64,000 bases of DNA, taken from positions 1 to 64,000 of the forward strand of contig JACTVG010000005.1 in assembly GCA_015660965.1 (NCBI GenBank), written 5' to 3'. The notes beneath the pieces were generated by a model, which worked only from the letters and a program-made list of their open reading frames with translations, made no database searches and was not told the DNA's origin. This document shows positions 17,788-25,933 of the stretch, one piece after another (within the stretch, counting starts at the first letter, position 1; the number at the start of each line of letters is the position of its first letter). A program made the translations under genes and the position numbers. The stretch comes from Methanoregulaceae archaeon (GTDB taxonomy: Archaea > Halobacteriota > Methanomicrobia > Methanomicrobiales > Methanospirillaceae).

Positions 17788-19530
17788 TCACCCGATGACA
17801 ATATACGCTATTAACGAGAGTAAAAACGCCAGGAGCAGCATCGCAAGGGAGAGCGGTGCAACGTACATGAGCATCGTATTGACAGTGCTGGCAAGCTGAG
17901 AAATACGGTTAGACCCAAAAATAACGACATGCTTGCACTGCGCCGTGCTTCCGGCCACAGAAGCAGGTGACAAATCTGCAATTGCCGCTTTTACTGTCTC
18001 TAAGACAGCCGGCGCAAATTCTTGGATGGATACGGAAAGTCCAATCGGGTTTTTCCCTGATATTGTGTTCACGACATGGGAATCCGTTGTCATTATCTCG
18101 GCATGATCGACTAACGTTAAGATCTGGGAGAGCAAGGTTTCCCTTACTCCAACTACCATATTGTTACCATCGATAAGAACGTATGCTGTTTTTTGATCTT
18201 CTACTTTGACGACAAGTACTTGAATACCAAGGTCGCCAAATCCTTGTTCCCGTGTGTAGGGAAGTGTATGATGGGCGATACCGATATTGAAGGAATAGAG
18301 ATCAGAATCTCGATTGAGTTCCATCGCTTTACTAGCGGCCTGAAGGTATTCTGTTGCAATTTGGGTACCGAGACTTACCGGAGATGAAAGGTCGGTCATA
18401 CAGTTATGAGCATCGACAAACGCAACCTGCGAGAAGAACCGGTGACCTTCCGTCATAATTGCCAAGCCAATACCGTAATCGAGATCATCGGTTTTTTTGG
18501 GAGACCGTGTACTGACGAGAAGAAGAGTATCGCCAAATCGTTGGCAGAGCAACTGCACGGTTCCAAACGTTACTCTGCCGGATTTGCCTGCCATACCTTT
18601 GTAAGTAAGATTTCGTTTTGATTCTCGAACGGCATCGATCACTTTGTAAATCTCAGATTCAGATACAAGGTTGAAGTCATGCGTTGCTGCTCCGTGTGGT
18701 ACAAGGGTCTCTTCCTCAAAATTATCATGGATAATTTTTGGTAGATTACCCCCGCCTATTTCTCCCATAGGACCCGGGTGAAGATTAGGAATCGTAAATA
18801 TCGCTGATTTTCCTCGGTCCCGTTGGAAGAATAGAGACACCTGAGCAACAAAAATTTCTTCTCCGATTTCTCGGAAGAAATCTTCCATTCCTCTTGATCC
18901 ATCAGTCGTATGAGCGATGAATGCATTGATAAACGCAAGTCCGTGGATCCGGAATGCACGATAGAGCGGACGTTCTATCAACCAGATGAGGAGGACGAAT
19001 GCAAGGAGGAATACAAGATGGAGAACGATTGTAAAAATAACAAACGAGATCGGAAAGAGCAGGTATCCAGCAAGAATACCGGCACCACTTTGAATGAATG
19101 CTGGCACGAGCATTCGCGAAACCCGGTAATCCGCAATTGCAACGAGGACGAATAGCCGGATACCAAAGACAAAACCAAGGGCAATTGCGTAAAAGATCGG
19201 GATCAGCGAATATGTTGATATCAGTGAAGAAAGGGTAATAATCACGGCAAAGACCGTGCAGCTTAGCGCGAGCAACGCCGAACGGTTCCAGGTCATCGCT
19301 TTACCGAAATGTTCAATCAACGGTTTTGTGAGAATAAAACCGGCGAGCGCCGGTAATGTAAACACAATCGTTCCTGAAAAAGGAAAAGGAAGATGTACCC
19401 ATGCTCGTGCACTGGCTCCATCAATGAGTAATCCGAGAAGAACAATGATTGCAAGAGAACGTTTCCACGATGGTGCTGTGAAGAGAAAACGGCTCAGCTG
19501 ACCCAGTTTGACATCACTGCCCTGTGCCAT
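17788..19530 (-). CDS. DUF2070 family archaeal membrane protein
   Basis: 580 residues. About six hydrophobic helices in the first ~190 residues and one or two at the extreme C-terminus (LSLAMLLLAFLLSLIAYIVI) flank a large soluble domain with the family signature FTIPNLHPGPMGEIGGGNLP. This motif and the conserved His and Asp residues (GAATHDFNL, FVDAHNCM, IAHHTLPY) recur in all DUF2070 proteins and look like a metal-dependent active site, but no reaction is known. Its ATG overlaps the stop of the Dph6-like gene by one base (TGATG), so it is the last gene of the minus-strand series. Confidence 0.9.
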   Translation of the reverse strand: MAQGSDVKLGQLSRFLFTAPSWKRSLAIIVLLGLLIDGASARAWVHLPFPFSGTIVFTLPALAGFILTKPLIEHFGKAMTWNRSALLALSCTVFAVIITLSSLISTYSLIPIFYAIALGFVFGIRLFVLVAIADYRVSRMLVPAFIQSGAGILAGYLLFPISFVIFTIVLHLVFLLAFVLLIWLIERPLYRAFRIHGLAFINAFIAHTTDGSRGMEDFFREIGEEIFVAQVSLFFQRDRGKSAIFTIPNLHPGPMGEIGGGNLPKIIHDNFEEETLVPHGAATHDFNLVSESEIYKVIDAVRESKRNLTYKGMAGKSGRVTFGTVQLLCQRFGDTLLLVSTRSPKKTDDLDYGIGLAIMTEGHRFFSQVAFVDAHNCMTDLSSPVSLGTQIATEYLQAASKAMELNRDSDLYSFNIGIAHHTLPYTREQGFGDLGIQVLVVKVEDQKTAYVLIDGNNMVVGVRETLLSQILTLVDHAEIMTTDSHVVNTISGKNPIGLSVSIQEFAPAVLETVKAAIADLSPASVAGSTAQCKHVVIFGSNRISQLASTVNTMLMYVAPLSLAMLLLAFLLSLIAYIVIG

Positions 19531-20186
19531 CAGGAAAACCCTCCTAAGATAAGCTCGCTCCGATCTCCTGTTATGAGGACTTCGGTGCTTGTATAGGTAA
19601 TCCGGCGTGAATAGAATGGTGCGTTGAGTGTTAGACTCTCATATTCACCGCCTTCTCCTGCTAGGTTAATTCGATTCTTCGTTGAAATCTTCTTAATCCG
19701 ATCGATAAACGCTCGATCAATTCGGGCGCCAAGAAAACTCTTGTCTAAACCATCGGCAGCTGTGACAACGATGATCGCTGCCAGTCGCTCCGCCACTTCT
19801 AATAAGAGGTTCTCGGGATCGATGTGCCAGAGAGGTGCGAACACTTGAATTGATAACTTGTCTGCAATTGTTTGAACGCGATCCTTTTGATACGCTGATG
19901 CGACAGCACCAACAACAATTCCATCGATAGGTAACCGAGCCAATCCCTGTTCAAGATCAACAAGTTCCTCCTCTTTCCGCCCATGAGTTGTGATTTCACG
20001 ATATTTCATACCAGAAACGTTTGCAATCACAGGTACTGCATCGAGGTTTGCTGAATGGAACATGTAGGACTCTTTATTTTTCGGTCGAACGGTCACAAGA
20101 TACTTGACATCTTTCCCGTCGTCAATTGCTCTCTGGCAGGCTAGAATTGAATCCTTGCCACCAGATGTGAGCACCGCCCAACTCAT
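19530..20186 (-). CDS. Diphthine--ammonia ligase-like ATP pyrophosphatase (DUF71/Dph6)
   Basis: 218 residues, full length for the archaeal form. The PP-loop SGGKDSILA sits at the N-terminus (residues 8-16), as in the adenine-nucleotide alpha-hydrolase superfamily, and the family motifs ITTHGRKEEELVDLE, GAVASAYQKDRVQ and GEGGEYESLTLNAPF are all present. The family converts diphthine to diphthamide on elongation factor 2 using ATP and ammonium. It overlaps PfkB and DUF2070 by one base at each end, indicating tight co-transcription. Assignment to Dph6 rather than a related ATP pyrophosphatase is by family resemblance. Confidence 0.86.
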   Translation of the reverse strand: MSWAVLTSGGKDSILACQRAIDDGKDVKYLVTVRPKNKESYMFHSANLDAVPVIANVSGMKYREITTHGRKEEELVDLEQGLARLPIDGIVVGAVASAYQKDRVQTIADKLSIQVFAPLWHIDPENLLLEVAERLAAIIVVTAADGLDKSFLGARIDRAFIDRIKKISTKNRINLAGEGGEYESLTLNAPFYSRRITYTSTEVLITGDRSELILGGFS

Positions 20187-21085
20187 CAGAATCTCCGTTC
20201 CGCCGGTTCAGGAAGTTCACCAAACGTGTGACGGTACCTTTCCTTCATGCGGTCCCAATCAGGGAGGTGTGTTTGGCATCCGGCATGCTCAACAACGAAC
20301 GATGCGGTTACCGTTCCAATTTTACAACAGACAAGGGGAACATATCCTCGAACGTACGCCGAAAGAAAACCGGCACGATATGCGTCACCTGCACCCGTTG
20401 GATCGACTAATGAGACAGGAACAGCAGGAATGACATGGTGTTTATGATCTTCATACAATTCACTCCCCTCACCGCTCATTGTAAATACCGCCATGCCCAC
20501 TTGCTTTATCAAATTCTCTTTACTGATAGCGAGGGTCTTACACATCGCTAGAACCTCGTGGTGATTGGCGAACAAGATGTCAGTATTCGAAATGAGTGAT
20601 TCGAGCTGGTCTTTTGTATACCAGAATACGTCCTGCCCGGGATCGAATGACGCAAACCCGCTTTTCTCGGCAACCCGGCAGTTGAATTCAGGGTCTGCGG
20701 TTGCCATATGAACGAATGGTAAAGATGGCACAGTCGCAGTCGCAAATGCTTTTGATGCCCCCCATTCAAAAAACGTCATTTGATCACCGTAATTATCGGT
20801 GAACATGAACGCAGTCGGTGTATGGGTATCATTGATAACAAAGAATTCTTGCCGAACACCAAGACGCTTCATCCATTGATCGTACTCAGTTCCAGCAAAG
20901 TCATTACCTACGCACGAGACGAGGGTACATTCCTCCCCTAACGAAGCAATTCCTGCAGCAATGTTTGCCGCCCCGCCACCGAAAAAGATCTGTCGGTCTG
21001 TAATGTGCGTTGACGCGTTCCGATCGGGTAAATGGTGCACATGGGAGATATGATCAACTGCAGTGTGTCCAACGATATGAATCAT
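20186..21085 (-). CDS. PfkB-family carbohydrate/nucleoside kinase
   Basis: 299 residues. Ribokinase-like fold with an N-terminal substrate-binding glycine cluster ([17 protein letters not shown]) and the C-terminal ATP/anion-hole signature [17 protein letters not shown] whose Asp is the catalytic base. Archaeal members include nucleoside kinases, ribokinases and ADP-dependent relatives, and the sequence does not settle the substrate. ATG 21085 overlaps the UPF0212 stop as ATGA, and its own stop overlaps the Dph6-like ATG, so it is embedded in a co-translated chain. Confidence 0.88.
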   Translation of the reverse strand: MIHIVGHTAVDHISHVHHLPDRNASTHITDRQIFFGGGAANIAAGIASLGEECTLVSCVGNDFAGTEYDQWMKRLGVRQEFFVINDTHTPTAFMFTDNYGDQMTFFEWGASKAFATATVPSLPFVHMATADPEFNCRVAEKSGFASFDPGQDVFWYTKDQLESLISNTDILFANHHEVLAMCKTLAISKENLIKQVGMAVFTMSGEGSELYEDHKHHVIPAVPVSLVDPTGAGDAYRAGFLSAYVRGYVPLVCCKIGTVTASFVVEHAGCQTHLPDWDRMKERYRHTFGELPEPAERRF

Positions 21086-21420
21086 AGTTCCTGCACATCC
21101 AGAATTTTGAGCGGAACATCGCGAAGCGCTTTCCCGATAACAGATTTTGCGATACGACTTGCATGTTCTGAAGACTCTGCCCGGAAGACTTTCATCTCAA
21201 GTGAAAGACCGACTAATGCAGTGTCTGCCACAACAATTGCGCTTGAAAGGTCTTGATCGCAGAATGGGCATGAAAGGAGCCCGGCTTCAACTTCAACGAA
21301 CTTTGCTGCGGGGTTAAGACGTTTTCCTGCTTCACTGATAGCGATTCCTATGGCATCATCAAGCGATTTCACGTCACGGATAACCCATGCTGACTCCATC
21401 GTTACCAAATAATCGGGCAT
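21082..21420 (-). CDS. UPF0212 / DUF555 family protein
   Basis: 112 residues, the usual length. It starts [17 protein letters not shown] and contains [20 protein letters not shown], a CxxC pair with the conserved family motif. It is restricted to archaea and largely to methanogens; no function is established. It is 15 bases after the nitroreductase stop and overlaps the PfkB start by 4 bases. Confidence 0.88.
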   Translation of the reverse strand: MPDYLVTMESAWVIRDVKSLDDAIGIAISEAGKRLNPAAKFVEVEAGLLSCPFCDQDLSSAIVVADTALVGLSLEMKVFRAESSEHASRIAKSVIGKALRDVPLKILDVQEL

Positions 21421-21435
21421 TGTTCCTCCTCTCTC

Positions 21436-21963
21436 TTACCACTGTTCATGATGTAGATGGTCAGCGATCGCCATTCGTTCCGTAAGACTCGCGGGTGGAT
21501 ACCCTTTCCCCACAGCGAGCAGAGAAATGGGTCGTATATGTTGAGGTAATTGGAGGAGTGAACGAACCTCCTCCTCATCGAATGCACCTGTCCAGCAGGA
21601 ATTGAGTTGCCGTGCGTGTGCTGCTAACATCATATATGTGCATGCGATAGTAGCGTCCTCTATGGCATAGAGGATACCGCGTTCCCCGTATTTGGACATC
21701 GATCGAATGTAGTTTGCACAGACCACCAAGATCATCGCTGCTTGTCCAATATGATCCTGCCCAAATGCTGCATCTTTCAATCCGAGACGTGTATCCTCAT
21801 CGGTAACAATGACAACATCCCAGGCTTCCAGATTTCCTGCACTTGGTGCAGTGCTTGCACAGTCAAGAATAAATGTGACATCGTCATTGCTGATCGAATC
21901 GTGCCCGTATTGTCGAACTGATGACCTGCTTGTAAGAAATCCTAAAAACTCAGATGAGTCCAT
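21436..21963 (-). CDS. Nitroreductase-family flavoprotein
   Basis: 175 residues, a compact nitroreductase fold: SRSSVRQY near the N-terminus (phosphate/flavin contact), APSAGNLEAWDVVIV for FMN, AIEDATIACTYMMLAAHARQLNSCW in the dimer core, and ISLLAVGKGYPP near the C-terminus. Such enzymes use FMN and NAD(P)H to reduce nitro or quinone-like compounds, and methanogen members are poorly defined. It starts inside the last 14 bases of the preceding helical protein gene, implying translational coupling. Confidence 0.9.
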   Translation of the reverse strand: MDSSEFLGFLTSRSSVRQYGHDSISNDDVTFILDCASTAPSAGNLEAWDVVIVTDEDTRLGLKDAAFGQDHIGQAAMILVVCANYIRSMSKYGERGILYAIEDATIACTYMMLAAHARQLNSCWTGAFDEEEVRSLLQLPQHIRPISLLAVGKGYPPASLTERMAIADHLHHEQW

Positions 21964-22315
21964 GTTCGGTCAGTACCTGCCATGCCTGTTGCGCCGCTGT
22001 AGTCGACGCACTTATCGCAGTCGCAAGACTCTGGGATGCCTGTTCATGTTGGTTACTTTCAACAAGGGAAATTGCTTCGTTAAGTGCGTTGATTGCTCGT
22101 GTAAAATCTTGCTGGCTCGTACTGTTTTGGGCAAACTGAATTTCGCTGCGCACTGATTCCATAACCATTAACAACATTCGGCGTGCTCCAGCACGTTCCT
22201 GTTCAGGAAATCCCGAAAGTGCGCTTGCAAGCTGGGATATTATAATCAACTCGGACTTTGCCCGTTCTCCAAATTGATAACTTTTCACTGCGGTCGAGAG
22301 ATCCATACTCACCAT
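21950..22315 (-). CDS. Small all-helical hypothetical protein
   Basis: About 121 residues from ATG 22315, with GTGAG 5 bases upstream; a GTG two codons earlier is possible. The sequence is helical throughout (STAVKSYQFGERAKSELIII, then ARRMLLMVMESVRSEIQFAQ, then a Gln/Ala/Ser-rich AINALNEAISLVESNQHEQA stretch), like a three- or four-helix bundle. No membrane segment, Cys or catalytic motif is visible. I do not recognise the family. It overlaps the nitroreductase gene by 14 bases and begins the lower part of the minus-strand series. Confidence 0.75.
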   Translation of the reverse strand: MVSMDLSTAVKSYQFGERAKSELIIISQLASALSGFPEQERAGARRMLLMVMESVRSEIQFAQNSTSQQDFTRAINALNEAISLVESNQHEQASQSLATAISASTTAAQQAWQVLTEHGLI

Positions 22316-22454
22316 AGACACTCACATTAAAAGATATTTACTCTTGGTTATCGTCACTCAACAGTCTGAAATTATTTGTTAGAAAAATGGTTTGACTGTG
22401 CAACAACCCTTTCCATAAATTTACATTATTTTTATTGGGGTTGTTACAACAAAT

Positions 22455-22781
22455 TTACCGGGCTGATTTCTGTTTGGTTCCCATGGCAGAGACTTTTGCA
22501 CGGCGCATTCGGCGTCTGATGAGCGGGTTTCCCGTTCGTTCTGGAGAGCCACTGTCACCGCGGCGACTGCCACCTCGCCCCCCTCCTCTCCGTCCACCAC
22601 GTCCACCACGTCCACCACGATACTCATCTTGTGTCTGGTCTGTACTTTTTATGTTCGCACCAGCTTTGAACCGCTGGTTTGGTCCCGGGGTTTTCAGCTC
22701 ACCCTCTTTTTTGGGAACTAAGCGAATCTGTCCTTTTGCACCTTTGACTTGTGCCCAAATGGTTGTTCCAGTCTTGCCCAT
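22455..22781 (-). CDS. DUF5350-like protein with an RGG/Arg-Gly-rich segment
   Basis: 108 residues. It begins MGKTGTTIWAQVKGAKGQIR, a start shared by a small protein family of Methanomicrobia, and continues RLVPKKEGELKTPGPNQRF. A very Arg/Gly-rich stretch (EYRGGRGGRGGRRGGGRGGS) follows, then a basic tail (NPLIRRRMRRAK). AAGGAG is 7 bases before the ATG. The basic, low-complexity RGG box suggests RNA or DNA binding, but this is inference. About 130 bases of AT-rich sequence separate it from the helical protein gene downstream, so it may be a separate transcript. Confidence 0.78.
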   Translation of the reverse strand: MGKTGTTIWAQVKGAKGQIRLVPKKEGELKTPGPNQRFKAGANIKSTDQTQDEYRGGRGGRGGRRGGGRGGSRRGDSGSPERTGNPLIRRRMRRAKVSAMGTKQKSAR

Positions 22782-22854
22782 AATTAAACTCCTTATCTAA
22801 TTCTGCCCCGCTACTCATAAATGTTCGCGCCTATCGCGATGAGAGAGAGAAAAA

Positions 22855-24705
22855 TTATGGGGTCTTCGCAGCGAGGCTCTTCTCGAGTTCACGTTTCAGA
22901 ATTTCACTGACAACTTTCCCATCAACCGAACCACGGACTTCAGCCATGACAACGCCCATGAGCGGACCGAGCGCTGCTTTCCCTCGCTGTTGAATGAATT
23001 CAGATCGTTCTGAAATAATTTTTTTCACAATCGATTCAACTTCTTCTCGAGAAATCGATGGTCCAAGATTTTGAATCGCCGTTTCGACTGTACTACCAGA
23101 TGCAACCAAGCGGAGAAGGTCTGGAATCCCTTCTTTTGCTACCTTCCCTTTTTCTACTGAATGCCAGACGGTAAGATATGCATCGTCACTAATATTTCGA
23201 ATTTCAATACCTTCACGGCGGAGTTCTGTGGATGTGGAAAGGATTGTAAACGCAGCAAGTTTTGGTTTTATTCCCTCCTTGATCGCTCGTTCAAAAAGGG
23301 GTAATTTTTCTGAAGATGCCAATTGTCCTGCATAATTTCTCTCAATACCGTATTCTTTTAAAAAACGTTCGGCTTTAATCTGTAACAGTTCGGGAACTTT
23401 AACTCCCTTCCATCGTGCATCGTTAATTAATACCGGTAAGACATCGGTTTCCGGGTACATCCTAGCAGCACCGGGGAGCGGACGCATGTATGCCGTACTC
23501 CCCTCTTCGAGCATCTTTCTTGTCTCTTCTGGGATTCCTTTCAATGCACTCTTCGCTCGATTGAATACCTGATTCAAGGCACAGGTCGCTTGTTTATCAC
23601 TTGAACCGGCAAGAAGGACTATGCAGTCGACTTCCTTTGCGTTCAAGACCTTTCGCACCTTATCAACTTCTTCTGCAGTAATTCCATATGCGGGTAATTC
23701 ATCGGTATGAAAAATCCCGCCGACTCCACATACCTTGGCATAATCAGATATCTCGCTTCCTAGTCGACGGTCGGGTTGAATTTCGCGCCCAACTAAACCA
23801 GCAAAGCCTTTAAGATTTTGTGCATAAATCCGCTTTGCTTTTTTCAAGATTGTCGATTTGGTGTTTTTGAATAAATCGGTTACATCTTTATGCTCATTCA
23901 GATTTATGTCTGCTTTCCGCTTGTTGAGTTCATCTCGAATTGTCAGAAGTTCTTTCTGCCGCTGAACCTCTCTCTTAACCACTTCGGCAATGAGTTCAAG
24001 TTCTTGAACTCCTTTGATCTCAACACGTGCCCCGCCTTTAATTGAGATATTAACGTCCTGTCGGATGGTTCCAATTCCGCGTTTCACTTTTCCCGTGGAC
24101 CGCAGTACCATTCCCATATACTCTGCAACCTGTTGTACCTCTTCTGGAGTGTGCATGCAAGGGGATGTCGTGATCTCAATGAGGGGAATTCCAAGTCGAT
24201 CGAGAGAAAAGATATCATCCTTCACACGTTGGGCCGCTTCTTCCTCCAGACAAATTGTTTCGATCTTCCCGCCATTGGGAAGAGAACCGTTTATCGCAAT
24301 AAGTGCAGTTCGCTGGAACCCGCTCGTGTTTGAACCATCGATGACAAGCTTTCGCATTGTATGTATCTGCGGAATTGGTGTCATCGAAAACATTTTCGCA
24401 ATGGTGAGACACACATCGAGCGCTTCACTGTTGAGGAGAGCTGGCGGCTCTTCATCATTCTCAACGAGGCAGGTAGTATCGTACGTATAATACTGGAATT
24501 TCCGATCGCGTTTCATCTCTTCTTGGGCGGCACGATCGATCTCCCCCATCTCGCTCTCGGTTGCTCGTAGGTAACGGAAAAATTCTCCGGAATGTTCTGC
24601 TGTATCACGGAGGGTAGTTGGGCAGTGGCAGAATAATTTCTCTCTTGTATCCAGTTGCTGATGGATCTCAATTCCGGCAATGAGTCCCATCTCCCTATAG
24701 TCCAT
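22855..24705 (-). CDS. gatE: Glutamyl-tRNA(Gln) amidotransferase subunit E
   Basis: 616 residues, full length. It begins MDYREMGLIAGIEIHQQLDT (GatB/GatE cradle; GIEIHQQL is the family motif). It includes AINGSLPNGGKIETICLEEE, the AspRS-like insertion typical of GatE, and the GatB/YqeY C-terminal helical domain (LGPLMGVVMAEVRGSVDGK). With GatD it converts Glu-tRNA(Gln) to Gln-tRNA(Gln), the archaeal route that replaces GlnRS; GatE phosphorylates the glutamyl moiety and accepts ammonia from GatD. The start overlaps the gatD end by 11 bases, so the subunits are co-translated. Confidence 0.96.
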   Translation of the reverse strand: MDYREMGLIAGIEIHQQLDTREKLFCHCPTTLRDTAEHSGEFFRYLRATESEMGEIDRAAQEEMKRDRKFQYYTYDTTCLVENDEEPPALLNSEALDVCLTIAKMFSMTPIPQIHTMRKLVIDGSNTSGFQRTALIAINGSLPNGGKIETICLEEEAAQRVKDDIFSLDRLGIPLIEITTSPCMHTPEEVQQVAEYMGMVLRSTGKVKRGIGTIRQDVNISIKGGARVEIKGVQELELIAEVVKREVQRQKELLTIRDELNKRKADINLNEHKDVTDLFKNTKSTILKKAKRIYAQNLKGFAGLVGREIQPDRRLGSEISDYAKVCGVGGIFHTDELPAYGITAEEVDKVRKVLNAKEVDCIVLLAGSSDKQATCALNQVFNRAKSALKGIPEETRKMLEEGSTAYMRPLPGAARMYPETDVLPVLINDARWKGVKVPELLQIKAERFLKEYGIERNYAGQLASSEKLPLFERAIKEGIKPKLAAFTILSTSTELRREGIEIRNISDDAYLTVWHSVEKGKVAKEGIPDLLRLVASGSTVETAIQNLGPSISREEVESIVKKIISERSEFIQQRGKAALGPLMGVVMAEVRGSVDGKVVSEILKRELEKSLAAKTP

Positions 24706-25933
24706 GGGCGCTCCTCCTCATGCACTCACCTTTAAGATCTGTTTGCATCAGTTCACGTGCCTTCATCGGATTAGGTTCGTTACCCAAGACCCACATCAGT
24801 TTAACGAGTGCCACTTCGGCAAGCATGTCGTTACCTTCAATCACGCCGGCGGTGAGCAGATCTCTCCCGGTGTCATATACTCGGTCGCAGACCCTGCCAT
24901 GCATGCACTGTGAGGTCATCACAACCATTGTTCCAGATTCAATGAGGTTGTGCACTCCCGGGATGAGTGTAGTACTCACATGCCCAAGTCCAGTACCGGC
25001 AATGACTAGCCCCTTATATCCTTCATATCCCTTCAGAACATCTGGAGACATTCCTGGATAGAATTGAACCATCCCGCATCGTTGTTCCAACTTCTCATGA
25101 AGGGCAAGTTTGTGTATTCCTCGTTGTACCGCAAAATTCTCTAATTTTACTTCACGAGAAGGATAAGAAACTGTACCGAGTGGTGGCATCCCAATACTCT
25201 GGAACGCGTCACGGCGGGATGTGTGCATCTTACGAACTCGCGTTCCCCGGTGAATTGCACAAAAGTCATCGTTTGTTGTTGCGTGCATTACCACGACAAC
25301 TTCACCAAGATCGCTTTTTGCTACGCTTGCGGCGCAGACAGCATTCATCGTATTATCGCTCGAAGGGCGATCTGCAGATCGCTGGGACCCAACAAACACA
25401 ATGGGAACTGGTGTATCGATCATAAAGCTCAATGCAGCAGCGCTGTATGCCATTGTGTCAGTGCCATGTGTTACGATAACTCCTGTGACACCTCTCTTAA
25501 TCTCTTCATACACCGCTTTGGCAAGATCTTGCCAAATTTTCGGTGTCATATTTTCCGATAGGATCGTGTAGAGTGACTTTGTATGGTATTGTGCCACTTT
25601 TGCCAGTTCGGGAATAGCAATCAGAATGTCACTTGCATCGAATTGGCTGGTTACTGAACCAGTTCGGTAATCGATTCTACTGGCGATAGTACCACCAGTC
25701 GATATGATAGAGAGTTCGGACAGTTTCTTGTCTTGTGTTACTTCAAGTCGTTTTGTCGGTTCGATCTTGGGATGCTCAATAAATTTGCATAGTGATGGTG
25801 TGACACCAATATTATACCCCGAATCAAGTTTTACGACCGCCATGCCATCACGGTCGGTGATATAGATACCTTTCCAACTTTTGCCGCTGTATTCGCATTG
25901 GACTATATCGCCGGATTTAATATGTGGGCTTAT
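24695..25933 (-). CDS. gatD: Glutamyl-tRNA(Gln) amidotransferase subunit D, probable AUA start
   Basis: Asparaginase-like glutaminase that supplies ammonia to GatE. The catalytic Thr motifs STGGTIAS and THGTDTMAYSAAALSFM are present, as is the N-terminal barrel (VVKLDSGYNIGV). The first ATG in frame is at 25843, but the protein clearly continues upstream: the frame adds SPHIKSGDIVQCEYSGKSWK and IYITDRDG, which match the expected GatD N-terminal domain. No ATG, GTG or TTG exists in frame between 25843 and the upstream stop. The best start is ATA at 25933-25931, sitting in an ATAA overlap with the argH stop exactly where other genes in this series have ATGA, and 8 bases after GCGGAGG. A sequencing error (ATG read as ATA) is the main alternative. 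Confidence 0.9.
   Translation of the reverse strand: MSPHIKSGDIVQCEYSGKSWKGIYITDRDGMAVVKLDSGYNIGVTPSLCKFIEHPKIEPTKRLEVTQDKKLSELSIISTGGTIASRIDYRTGSVTSQFDASDILIAIPELAKVAQYHTKSLYTILSENMTPKIWQDLAKAVYEEIKRGVTGVIVTHGTDTMAYSAAALSFMIDTPVPIVFVGSQRSADRPSSDNTMNAVCAASVAKSDLGEVVVVMHATTNDDFCAIHRGTRVRKMHTSRRDAFQSIGMPPLGTVSYPSREVKLENFAVQRGIHKLALHEKLEQRCGMVQFYPGMSPDVLKGYEGYKGLVIAGTGLGHVSTTLIPGVHNLIESGTMVVMTSQCMHGRVCDRVYDTGRDLLTAGVIEGNDMLAEVALVKLMWVLGNEPNPMKARELMQTDLKGECMRRSAHGL

Noticed and set aside
17452-17814. 120-codon plus-strand frame over the tnpB start and its upstream gap
   Set aside because: The tnpB protein on the opposite strand explains most of it; the extra part shows no domain.
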